Shown piece by piece: positions 38,904-47,123 of a stretch of 64,000 nucleotides of DNA. The stretch comes from Tautonia plasticadhaerens (GTDB lineage Bacteria > Planctomycetota > Planctomycetia > Isosphaerales > Isosphaeraceae). Positions within the stretch are counted from its first letter, which is position 1. Every line of letters begins with the position of its first letter. Position numbers and translations under genes: made by a program. The notes beneath the pieces are model-generated. The model did no database searches. It was not told where the DNA came from and worked only from the letters and a program-made list of their open reading frames with translations. The stretch lies in assembly GCF_007752535.1 (NCBI RefSeq), contig NZ_CP036426.1:1674001-1738000 (forward strand), given 5' to 3'.

Positions 38904-41672
38904 ATGCTCCCCCGCCCGCCCCTCCTGCCCATCCTCCCGCTCCTCCTGCTTCTCTCCTGCCTGATCAGCGGGCCGTCGGCGGCCGAGACCCCGGCCGGGG
39001 TCTCCGGGTCGGACCCGTTCTCAGGCTTCTCGCTGCCGGGCCCCTGGCAGGAGGAGTTCTGGTCCGAACCGGACGTCGAGGCCTTGCTGGCGATGGGGCC
39101 GGAGGAGGTCGCCGCGCTCGTGCCCGAGCAGGCGGGGTTTTACCACGCGAGATGCCCGTCCTGCGAGGCGACCGAGGCCGACGACCCGTTCACCTGGTCG
39201 GTCCGGACGCCCGAGGTCGTCTCCTGCCGGTCCTGCGAGGCGACGTTCCCGAACGACGCGATCCCGGCCCAGGTCGAGAAGGCGGTGCCGGAGGACACGG
39301 TGGAAGTCCTGCCGGGGACGTTCCACTCCTATCCGTATCACCTGGTCGAGCCGACGCGGGCCCGTTATCCCGGCGAGCGGATCTACCTGGATGCGAAGCG
39401 GGACGACCTGGCCCGGACCTTCCTCGCGCGGTTCGCCCTCTATGCGGCCGTCCGGCACCGCGAGGAGCCCGAGGCCCGTCGGGACCCGAAGCCGGCCACG
39501 CTCGCCGCCTTGATCCTGCTCCGATTCGCCCAGGTCTATCCCTCCTACGCGGTCCACTACGACCAGGCGGGGCGATCGAAGTACCTCCAGCCGGCCGACT
39601 TGAGGCCGCCGTACCGGGAGGGGTTCCGCTCGGCGAAGTGGGACCGCTCCGGCGCGCTGAACGTGCCGATGAACCTGGTGATCGCCTACGCGATGCTCCG
39701 GGACGACCCGGCGATCGACGAGGCCGGGAGGCTCCTGGAGGTGGAGGACCCCCGTCGGGTGATCGAGGAGGACCTGCTCCGGGCCTCGGCACGGTTCCTC
39801 CTCGGGCACCCCGACACGCACGACGAGCGGTCGATCTACGTCGCCCGGGGGCTGCTGTCCGTCGGCCACCTGCTCGGGGACGACCGGCTCCGGGACGCCG
39901 GCCTCCGGACGCTCGACGGCCTGGCCCGTCGCGGCTTCTATCATGACGGCCACTGGCGATCGGGCGATTCGGAGGCGCACCGTCGGGTCGTCGGCCTGCT
40001 CGACGGCTGGTTCCGGGGCCTCGTGCCGGGACTGGGTACGGCCGTTCCGCACGCCCCGCCGGCGATCCCCGGCCCCGGGGGCGGGGCGTCCCCGGCCCCG
40101 ACGGTCGCACGAGGCCCCGAACCGGGATCGCCCGGGGCGGAGGTCGCCGCCATGCTCGCGCTGGCCCGGAGGGCCGACGACGCGGCGATCGTCGACCCGG
40201 GGGTGGTCGAGGTCCGCCAGGTGTCCTGGCCGCCGACCCCGATCCGGGAGGAGGTCCGCCGCCCGGCCTTGCTGGGAGGAGTCGGCCTGGCCAGGCTCTC
40301 GGCGGGGGAGGGGCCCGACGCGATCGACCTGGAACTCCGGGGCTTCGGCGACGCCGACGGCCCCCGATCCGATCGGCTCTCGACCCGGCTCGCCTTCGGC
40401 GGCCGGACGGTCCTCGGCGACCTGGACGACCTCCCGCCGTCGCGCGATGGCTGGGAGCGGTCGACCGCCTCGCACAACGCCGTGATCGTCGACGGCCTGA
40501 ATCAGCGCGAGTCGCCGGCCCGGGCGCGTCGCCAGGCCCCCGGTGCCGACCTGCTGTTCTTCGCCGCCGAGCCCACCCTGCAGGTCGTCGCCATGGGGGA
40601 CCCGAGGGCCTACCCCTCCACCTGCTCCCGATACCGGCACACGATGGCCGTCGTCCACGACGATCGGGCCCGGTTCGCCCTCAGCGTCTTCGAGGTCCGG
40701 GGCGGCCACCAGCACGACCAGCTCTTCCACGCCCCCCCCGGCTCGTCGGCTCGTTGGCGGGCGTCTCGGGGCTGGGAGCGGGGCCCGAGGACGCTGCTGC
40801 CGGCCTCGATCGTGCCGGTGGCCGATTCCCCCTCGGGGAACGGGCGGTGGTTCATCCAGGCCTATGCCGCGTTCACCGAACTGCGAGAGGCCCGGGTGGG
40901 GGGGCCGACCCAAGCCGTCCTCGACGGGCCGGACGGCCCGATGGTGGGGCTCCACCTGCTCAATCCCGGGGAGTCGACGCTCTACTCGGCGGAGTCGCCC
41001 GACCCCTCGGGAGGGGGCCGAGGCGCCCTGATCGTCCGACGGGCCTCCGACGAGGAGGAGCCGATGCGGTCGACGCTCGTCACCCTGTTCGAGGCCCCCG
41101 GGCGTTCCGGCCTGCGGCGGGCCGGCCGGGTCGAGTCCCCCGAGGGGACCGTGTTGCTCGTGCTGGAGACCGGGGGAGGGGCCGAGCATCTGCTGGTCAA
41201 CGACGCACCCGGGACCGTCCGGGAGGCGCCGCTCACCGACGGATCCGTGCTGAGGACCGACTCCCTGCTGGTGCGGGTCCGGGGAGAGGGGATCTCGATG
41301 GCCGGCGGCACCTTCGCCGAGGTGGGGGGGCGTCGGGTCGAGCAGGCCCGGGTCGAGGGGAGGATCGTGGCCTCGGTCCGGCCGGTCGAGGCCGGGGGCC
41401 TCGGCTGGTTCGAGACCGACCGGCCGATCGCCGACCCCGGGGCGCTGGCCGGCCTGACCCTGATCGTCTCGCACGGGGGGGAGGCCTCCCGGTCCTGGAC
41501 GATCGACCACGTCGAGATCCTGGGTGACGGCAGGGCCCGGGTCGTGGTGGTCGAAGAACCCGGTTTCACGATCGACCCCGAGACGGGGACGGCGACCTAT
41601 TACCAGTTCCCCGGTTCGACGGCCCCCGGCCCTCACCGATTCATCGTCCCTCGGATCGTCCGGTCGGGCTGA
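38904..41672 (+). CDS. Secreted heparinase II/III-like lyase
   Basis: A 922-residue protein. A signal peptide (residues 1-27) precedes an unusual two-knuckle Cys module (CPSC at 84-87, CRSC at 108-111). An alpha/alpha-toroid region follows (about 150-420), then a beta-sandwich domain with TASHNAVIVDG at about 521-531, the His-Asn motif of heparinase II/III family proteins, and RYRHTMAVV and GGHQHDQLFH. Relatives are polysaccharide lyases acting on sulfated or uronic acid polymers. Specificity cannot be read from this sequence. Start is ATG at 38904 with AAGGA upstream. Its end overlaps the convergent lipase gene by 40 bp. Confidence 0.75.
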   Translation: MLPRPPLLPILPLLLLLSCLISGPSAAETPAGVSGSDPFSGFSLPGPWQEEFWSEPDVEALLAMGPEEVAALVPEQAGFYHARCPSCEATEADDPFTWSVRTPEVVSCRSCEATFPNDAIPAQVEKAVPEDTVEVLPGTFHSYPYHLVEPTRARYPGERIYLDAKRDDLARTFLARFALYAAVRHREEPEARRDPKPATLAALILLRFAQVYPSYAVHYDQAGRSKYLQPADLRPPYREGFRSAKWDRSGALNVPMNLVIAYAMLRDDPAIDEAGRLLEVEDPRRVIEEDLLRASARFLLGHPDTHDERSIYVARGLLSVGHLLGDDRLRDAGLRTLDGLARRGFYHDGHWRSGDSEAHRRVVGLLDGWFRGLVPGLGTAVPHAPPAIPGPGGGASPAPTVARGPEPGSPGAEVAAMLALARRADDAAIVDPGVVEVRQVSWPPTPIREEVRRPALLGGVGLARLSAGEGPDAIDLELRGFGDADGPRSDRLSTRLAFGGRTVLGDLDDLPPSRDGWERSTASHNAVIVDGLNQRESPARARRQAPGADLLFFAAEPTLQVVAMGDPRAYPSTCSRYRHTMAVVHDDRARFALSVFEVRGGHQHDQLFHAPPGSSARWRASRGWERGPRTLLPASIVPVADSPSGNGRWFIQAYAAFTELREARVGGPTQAVLDGPDGPMVGLHLLNPGESTLYSAESPDPSGGGRGALIVRRASDEEEPMRSTLVTLFEAPGRSGLRRAGRVESPEGTVLLVLETGGGAEHLLVNDAPGTVREAPLTDGSVLRTDSLLVRVRGEGISMAGGTFAEVGGRRVEQARVEGRIVASVRPVEAGGLGWFETDRPIADPGALAGLTLIVSHGGEASRSWTIDHVEILGDGRARVVVVEEPGFTIDPETGTATYYQFPGSTAPGPHRFIVPRIVRSG

Positions 41673-42592
41673 TCGGGTCCATGCGAGGGAGGATGCCCGT
41701 CGGATTGGAATTGGACATCGTCCCGGCTCAGGGAGAGCCTCGGCCGGAGCCAGTCGGCGAGGCACCCGTAGATCGCCCCCCGGCCGAGGTCGAACAGGGG
41801 GGCATGGACGAATCCCGGCTCGCTCCGGAGCGCCTTGTCCTCGGCCCCATAACGGTCGTGGAACGACCGGCCGGAGTCGGGTTCGATGATGGGGTCGTCG
41901 TCGCCGACGACCACCAGGAGCGGGGTCGTCATTCGGGGGGCGTGCTGGAGGGCGCTGATGCCCCCCGCCCTCATCCCGAAGAACAGGGGTGGACCCAGCC
42001 GGTTGTGCATCAAGTGGTCGCCCCGGATGAGGACCTGCTGGAGCGGGTCGCGGGACAGGTCTCCGGTCGGGAGCGGCCCGCTCAGGGTCACCCAGGGGGC
42101 GAGGACCCGGAGGACGTGGCCGGCGATCAGCTTGTGTCGGGGGGGCTGATATTTCAGCCGGAGGGCCGGGTTGGAGAGGATCAAGCCGTCGGCCGCGTCG
42201 GGTTCCCGGAGCAGCGAGAGGATGGACACGACGCCGCCGTTGGAGTGGCCGAGGACGAACCGGGGGACTCCCGGCCGGATCCGGGCGACCCATCGGGTCG
42301 AGGCCAGCAGGTCGTCGAGGAGCTGTTCGTACCGTTCGAGGTGACCGCGACGGCCGGGGCTCCGGCCGTGACCGAGGAAGTCGAAGGCGAGCACGTCGAC
42401 GCCGAGCGTCGGGACCAGGAATTCGGCCAGGGAGCGGTAGAGGCCCGAGTGCTCGCCCAGCCCGTGGGCGACGACGAGCACGCCCCTGGGCCCGGGGCGA
42501 TGCCAGTGCCAGCCCTTCAGCGGGGCCCGGCCGTCGACCGGGATCGAAACGTCCTCGGGGGAGACGACGTCCGGCTCGGGGGGCGATGGCAT
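41633..42592 (-). CDS. Alpha/beta hydrolase, monoacylglycerol lipase type
   Basis: A 319-residue serine hydrolase of the lysophospholipase/monoglyceride lipase group. It has VVAHGLGEHSGLYRSLAEFL (oxyanion region), DFLGHGRSPGRRGHLERYEQ, the nucleophile elbow GHSNGG, the acid in VGDDDPIIEPD and a C-terminal HAPLFDLGR. There is no signal peptide. It probably hydrolyses lipid esters in the cytoplasm. It is 34 bp downstream of a methyltransferase gene on the same strand, so the two are probably co-transcribed. The 3' end overlaps the opposing lyase gene by 40 bp. Confidence 0.88.
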   Translation of the reverse strand: MPSPPEPDVVSPEDVSIPVDGRAPLKGWHWHRPGPRGVLVVAHGLGEHSGLYRSLAEFLVPTLGVDVLAFDFLGHGRSPGRRGHLERYEQLLDDLLASTRWVARIRPGVPRFVLGHSNGGVVSILSLLREPDAADGLILSNPALRLKYQPPRHKLIAGHVLRVLAPWVTLSGPLPTGDLSRDPLQQVLIRGDHLMHNRLGPPLFFGMRAGGISALQHAPRMTTPLLVVVGDDDPIIEPDSGRSFHDRYGAEDKALRSEPGFVHAPLFDLGRGAIYGCLADWLRPRLSLSRDDVQFQSDGHPPSHGPDQPDRTIRGTMNR

Positions 42593-42626
42593 CGGATTCC
42601 TGGCCTCGAATTGCTCGGGTCGATCG

Positions 42627-43295
42627 TCAGTGGGGCCGTCGCCAGGTCAGCGTCCAGTGGCGGTCGGAGGTCATTCGGACACCCCCTACGGGCAAGCCGA
42701 GCGACCGGATCAGATCCCGGACCTCCTCGACCGCGAGCGCCGCATGGAGGGAGTCTCGGAACATCGATCGGGCGTGCTCCGGCTCCGACCCGGCGTACGC
42801 CGAGACGAGCCGGTCGAGCGTCTCGAGGTCCGGCGGCCGGGCCAGGTCGCGGACGAAGAGGGTCCCGCCGGGGGCGACCAGCCGGGCCATCTCGGCCAGG
42901 GCGGGCAGGGGGTCGGGGACGTGATGGACGATCGAATTGCTGAGGACCGCCTCGAATGACCCGTCGGGGTAGGTCAGGCCCTTGGCGTCGACCCGATCGA
43001 GTCGGATCCGGTCGGTCAGCCCGGCGCGTTCGACGTTGGACCGGGCGAGTGCGAGCATGTATTCGGCCAGGTCGACCGCGACGAGCCGAACGTTCTGGGC
43101 CGCCCGGCAGAGGGCGATGGGGATCAGGGCGGTGCCGGTGCCGACGTCGAGCCATTCCCCCCCCCGAGGGGGGCCGTGGGCGGTCATGACGTCGGCCACG
43201 AAACGGCCATTGACCTCGGCGTGGTCCATCGCGTCGTAGGCGATCGCCTCGTCGGGAGTGTCCATCACCTCGGGTTCGAGCACTCGGGGGAGCAC
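42627..43295 (-). CDS. Class I SAM-dependent methyltransferase
   Basis: A 222-residue protein with a Rossmann methyltransferase fold: motif I WLDVGTGTALIPIAL (about 48-62), acidic end of strand 2 (RLVAVDLAEY), motif IV-like VLSNSIVHHVPDP, and GGTLFVRDLARP. The N-terminal RVLEPEVMDTPDEA is typical of a ubiquitous UbiE-like group that begins this way, which favours the GTG start at 43295 over the internal ATG at 43265. The substrate is unknown. It leads a two-gene unit with the lipase-like gene. Confidence 0.85.
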   Translation of the reverse strand: MLPRVLEPEVMDTPDEAIAYDAMDHAEVNGRFVADVMTAHGPPRGGEWLDVGTGTALIPIALCRAAQNVRLVAVDLAEYMLALARSNVERAGLTDRIRLDRVDAKGLTYPDGSFEAVLSNSIVHHVPDPLPALAEMARLVAPGGTLFVRDLARPPDLETLDRLVSAYAGSEPEHARSMFRDSLHAALAVEEVRDLIRSLGLPVGGVRMTSDRHWTLTWRRPH

Positions 43296-43526
43296 GACTG
43301 CGATCCATGGGGGGGTGAGTTGGGTGTCCCGAGCGGCCGATCCGCTCCGTACGCATGGTAGTATCCCGGGGCAGCCGCTCCAACCCCGATCGGGCTGCCG
43401 ACCTGGACGGGGGTGAGGCTTGCTCGGGGCCGATTTCCTTCGTTAGCCTGAATGTGGCGCCCAAATGGGCGTCGGGACGGTTCGCGAGGCGGGCCGGCAC
43501 GTCCGACCCATCGGGAGACGCCGATC

Positions 43527-44135
43527 ATGCAGGAAGGTACGCTCCTGGGCACCATGAAGCCCGTCGGTGGTGGCGACCCGATCCCCTTGAAGAAGAAAGA
43601 GGTCGCCATCGGCCGCCGCCCGTCGAGCGACATCCGCCTCGATTTCGAGAACGTCTCGGGTCGGCACTGCGTGCTGTCGTTCATCAACGGCACCTGGCAT
43701 GTCCGGGACCTCGGCAGCACCAACGGCACGAAGATCAACGGACAGAAGCTGTCGCGGGTCCAGTCGATCATGCCCGATGACGAGCTGGCGATCGCCTCGC
43801 ACCTGTTCCACATCGACTACGAGCCGGCCGCCCCGCTCGTGGACAGCCAGCAATTGCTCGAGGAGGAAGAGGCGATCCGGTCCGGTGAGGCCCGCAAGCC
43901 GACCTCGCTGATGGAGCTCGCCGGCTTCACGGACGACTCGCGCCCCCGACCCCCTGCTGCCCCCAGGGCCTCGAAGCCCCGGCCCGAGCCCGGCCCCCCG
44001 GACGGCCCCGGTGTCCAGGGCCCGGAGGCCGAGCCCGTCGGGGACGACCCGCCCCTCGCCGCTCCCCCCGCACAGGACCAGGATGACGACTTCTTCAAGC
44101 TGATCGAGGACGAGGTCCGAAATAAACGCGGCTGA
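43527..44135 (+). CDS. FHA-domain protein
   Basis: A 202-residue protein with an N-terminal forkhead-associated domain (about 20-95). It shows AIGRRPSSDIRLD, VSGRHCVLSF, and LGSTNGTKING, the Arg, Ser/His and Asn residues that bind phosphothreonine. The C-terminal half is acidic, Pro-rich and disordered, ending in a short charged helix. It should read out Ser/Thr kinase signalling; the PP2C phosphatase at 60386 could be in the same type of network. No kinase is in the window. ATG at 43527 fits the domain start. Confidence 0.88.
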   Translation: MQEGTLLGTMKPVGGGDPIPLKKKEVAIGRRPSSDIRLDFENVSGRHCVLSFINGTWHVRDLGSTNGTKINGQKLSRVQSIMPDDELAIASHLFHIDYEPAAPLVDSQQLLEEEEAIRSGEARKPTSLMELAGFTDDSRPRPPAAPRASKPRPEPGPPDGPGVQGPEAEPVGDDPPLAAPPAQDQDDDFFKLIEDEVRNKRG

Positions 44136-44549
44136 CCCGTCCCCCACCCCAATGATCCTCCCCTCGATGGCCTCCCGATCTCGACGCCGATCGGGACGGC
44201 CCGGAGGGTCGTCCGACTCGACGACGGCCCGATCGACCCGCTCTGGTGCCGGTCCCCTTCGGGACGATCGCCCCGACCGTCACCATCCCGCCTCCCGGTG
44301 CGGGCGGCGTGACAGATTCGCTTGATAGAACACGACCTCCGGCCGAAGAAGTCCCCGATTTCGGCCGATGGGCGTCCGGGATCCGCGTCGATGCTGGAGG
44401 GCGAGCACAGGGTTCGTCCTCCGGCAGAGGCGTGATGGCTCCGACCGACCGTTCGCGACGTCTCCCGGGCCGACCCCTTGAGATCCGACCCACGACGAGG
44501 GGCAGGGGGCGCGTCGCCCCCGGCCGCTGGGAAGTGAGAGGTGGTTGCA
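44136..44549. other. Intergenic region before CARDB-like gene
   Basis: Stretch of 414 bases; nothing supported beyond short, weak hairpins. Likely contains the promoter of the next gene, but no clear -35/-10 pair is visible. Confidence 0.4.
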
Positions 44550-45842
44550 ATGACTGAGCGACACCCGCGGCGGGGCAACGGAACGACGAGAACCCGACGC
44601 CGACCGGCCCCGATCACGCCGGAGGCACTCGAAGGCCGACACCTGCTGGCCTACACCCCACTCGGCTTCTCGATCCCCGACCTGGCGATCCTGAACGCCT
44701 ACACCGGCCCGGTCGCGGCCTATGGGGGCGAGATCGCCGTCACGGTCGACGTCTCCAACCTCGGCCAGAGTTCGATCCCCGAGCCCCTGGCCCAGTTCCC
44801 CGGTCAGGCCAGCGCGGCCGATGCCGGGCCGTCCGAGATCGAGGTGTATTACACCAATCAGGCCCACTCCCCCTTCGGCGATCGGATCCTGCTGGGGACG
44901 ATCAGCGTGCCGGCGGTGCCCCAGAACCGGCTCGTCCAGGTGACCGGGGTCGTCAGCCTGCCCGAGGAGCCGCCGGCCGGCTATCCCGGGGTCGGCTCGA
45001 ACGGATTCATCACCCTGGAACTCGACCCCGATCGGGACGTCCGGGATCTGGACCGCACCAACAACGTCTTCCGACCCGCGGCCTCGTTCCTGCTGGTCCC
45101 GGACCTGCCCGACCTGCAGGCGATCGCCCTGGGGCTGCCCCCGGTCCTCAATCCGGGGGACACGATCGTCCCCCAGGTCAAGGTCGCCAACTATGGCGCC
45201 GCCCCGACGATCGACCAGGCCCCGGTGGTCGTCCAGGTGGTCGCCTCGCTCGACGAGGCGTTCGGGCCGGGGGACATCGTGCTGGGGACCTTCACCGTCG
45301 GCAACATCCTCCCGCTCTCCTTCGCCCCGACGGAGCGGTTCGTCCCGGGGGACCAGACCCTCCTGGATCGCCCGAACGTCGCCGTGCTCGACGCCATGCA
45401 GCCGGTGACGCTTCCCGAGACCGGGGCCCCGTACTTCGTCGGCGTGGTGGTCGACCCGCAGGACGAGATCCGGGAGATCAGCGAGCTGGACCGCGGCCCG
45501 GACCCGACCCTGGAACTCGCCCGGCTGGTGGACGACTCGGGCCTCGGTCTGCCCCCGGCCGGGGTGATCGGCCCGGCCGCCGAGGCCGATCGGCCCTTCC
45601 CCTACCCGCCGTTCGACACGCCGACGGGGACCTCGGAGGGGCCCGTCGATCCCGGCACGCCCCCGTCGCCGGGCGAGCCTGTGCCCCGGCCGGCCCGCCG
45701 TCGGGTCTTCGCCGAGCGGCTGGCCGCCCGGCTCCAGCTCCAGGACCGGGGCCCGATCGCCCCGATGGCCGGGCTCCGGGCCCGCCCCGTCGAGCTGGCC
45801 CAGCGGCTGGCCGCCCTGCGGGCGGCTCGTCGACCGGGCTGA
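44550..45842 (+). CDS. Planctomycete extracellular protein with CARDB-like domains
   Basis: A 430-residue protein. The N-terminus has a short basic stretch followed by PEALEGRHLLA, the LExRxLL-type motif that many planctomycete surface proteins carry in place of a standard signal peptide. Two CARDB-like beta-sandwich repeats follow (about 45-180 and 185-335), each with a DRTNN/ELDRGPD-type end. The C-terminus is Pro-rich and then Arg/Ala/Leu-rich helical, possibly an anchor. CARDB domains are adhesion or spacer modules. ATG at 44550 has GAGAGG upstream; GTG at 44541 is the alternative. Confidence 0.75.
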   Translation: MTERHPRRGNGTTRTRRRPAPITPEALEGRHLLAYTPLGFSIPDLAILNAYTGPVAAYGGEIAVTVDVSNLGQSSIPEPLAQFPGQASAADAGPSEIEVYYTNQAHSPFGDRILLGTISVPAVPQNRLVQVTGVVSLPEEPPAGYPGVGSNGFITLELDPDRDVRDLDRTNNVFRPAASFLLVPDLPDLQAIALGLPPVLNPGDTIVPQVKVANYGAAPTIDQAPVVVQVVASLDEAFGPGDIVLGTFTVGNILPLSFAPTERFVPGDQTLLDRPNVAVLDAMQPVTLPETGAPYFVGVVVDPQDEIREISELDRGPDPTLELARLVDDSGLGLPPAGVIGPAAEADRPFPYPPFDTPTGTSEGPVDPGTPPSPGEPVPRPARRRVFAERLAARLQLQDRGPIAPMAGLRARPVELAQRLAALRAARRPG

Positions 45843-45873
45843 GTCCGGCTCGCCGAATGCAGGGTCGTCGAGG

Positions 45874-45904
45874 GGCGGGTCCGGGATACTCCCCCGGATC
45901 CGCC
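45874..45904 (+). terminator. Hairpin after CARDB-like gene
   Basis: A 12-bp stem (45874-45885 with 45893-45904, one G-U pair) with a 7-base loop, 31 bases after the stop. No U-tract. Confidence 0.5.
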
Positions 45905-45930
45905 TCGACCGGCCGGGGGAGCGGGTCGGC

Positions 45931-45960
45931 TTGACCGGCCGGTTCGGGGGGGCCTAGAAT
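45931..45960 (+). promoter_or_regulatory. Promoter for exonuclease pair
   Basis: TTGACC (45931-45936), an 18-bp spacer, and TAGAAT (45955-45960); leader about 85 bases before the YhaM-like gene. Confidence 0.65.
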
Positions 45961-46051
45961 CGCTCCTCCCGACCGAGACGGATCCGTCCCGATCCGCGAT
46001 CGGGACCCGACGCCTTGCCTCCTCCCGCCTTTAGAACCGATCGCCCGCACC

Positions 46052-47056
46052 ATGACGCGCCAATATGTGAAGCAGCTTGCCAACGGCGAGGCGGTCGATG
46101 AGGTCTTCCTCGTCGCCGAGAAGCAGCTCCGGTCCAACCGCCAGGGGCAGCTCTACCTCCAACTCGACCTGAGGGACCGATCCGGCCTGATCGGGGCCCG
46201 GCTCTGGAACGCGTCCGAGGATCAGGCCCGGTTGTTCGACGCGGGAGATTATTTGAAGGTCAAGGGGAAGGTCCAGATCTTCCAGGGGGCCGCCCAGCTG
46301 ATCCTCTCCCAGATCGACCCGACCCCTGCCGAGGGGATCGACCCGGGCGAGTTCCTGCCGCAGGCGTCCCGGGGCGTCTCCGAGATGACCGCCCGGCTCC
46401 GGCAACTCCTGATGGGGGTCTCGGATCCCCACCTCCGCGCCCTCGCCGAGTGCTACCTGATCGACGACGACTTCCTCCGGCGATTCACCACCGCCCCGGC
46501 GGGGGTCAGGGTGCACCACGCCTACCAGGGCGGGCTGCTCGAGCACGTCCTGACGCTGATGGAGATGGCCGACCGAATCGCCGGGCTCTACCAGGGGCTC
46601 GACCGGGACCTCCTGCTGCTCGGCATCTTCCTGCACGACTCGGGCAAGGTGTATGAGCTGGACTACGACCGCGCCTTCGGCTACACCGACGAGGGGCAGC
46701 TCGTCGGGCACATCGTGATCGGGGTGGAGCTGCTCAGCGAGAAGGTCAGGCGGACGGTCGACCTGACGGGTGAGGCGTTCCCGGTCGAGCGGTTGATGCG
46801 CCTGAAGCACATGATCGTCAGCCATCACGGGCCCCCGGCTTTCGGCAGCCCAAAGCCGCCGATGACCCCCGAGGCGATCGCGCTGCACTACCTGGACAAC
46901 CTCGACGCCAAGGTGCACGCCTTCTCCCGACAGATCCGGGATGACCCGACGATCGGCTCGGCCTGGACCTCCTATGACGCGAACCTCGGCCACCGCCTCT
47001 ACAAGGGCGCCCCGACGGCCGAGGAAGGCTCCGAGCCCGGCGAATGGTCTGCCTGA
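46052..47056 (+). CDS. YhaM-like 3'-5' exoribonuclease (OB-fold plus HD domain)
   Basis: A 334-residue protein with an N-terminal OB-fold nucleic-acid-binding domain (about 15-90) and a C-terminal HD domain. Metal ligands include HH at 155-156, EH at 164-165, and HD at 195-196 (GIFLHDSGK), with HMIVSHHG further on. This matches Bacillus YhaM, a manganese-dependent 3'-5' exoribonuclease of RNA decay. Start is ATG at 46052. It is followed after 67 bp by RNase R on the same strand, so the two 3'-5' exonucleases are probably expressed together. Confidence 0.88.
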   Translation: MTRQYVKQLANGEAVDEVFLVAEKQLRSNRQGQLYLQLDLRDRSGLIGARLWNASEDQARLFDAGDYLKVKGKVQIFQGAAQLILSQIDPTPAEGIDPGEFLPQASRGVSEMTARLRQLLMGVSDPHLRALAECYLIDDDFLRRFTTAPAGVRVHHAYQGGLLEHVLTLMEMADRIAGLYQGLDRDLLLLGIFLHDSGKVYELDYDRAFGYTDEGQLVGHIVIGVELLSEKVRRTVDLTGEAFPVERLMRLKHMIVSHHGPPAFGSPKPPMTPEAIALHYLDNLDAKVHAFSRQIRDDPTIGSAWTSYDANLGHRLYKGAPTAEEGSEPGEWSA

Positions 47057-47123
47057 TCCCGTCGCCGGCACGCCGCGACCGGGCCGAGAGCGGGGGCGGT
47101 CACACCTACTCGGAGGGAGCGCC

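Noticed and set aside
39021-42293. 1090-codon minus-strand open frame
   Set aside because: Antisense of the heparinase-like gene; composition is Arg/Gly/Pro-rich with no motifs.
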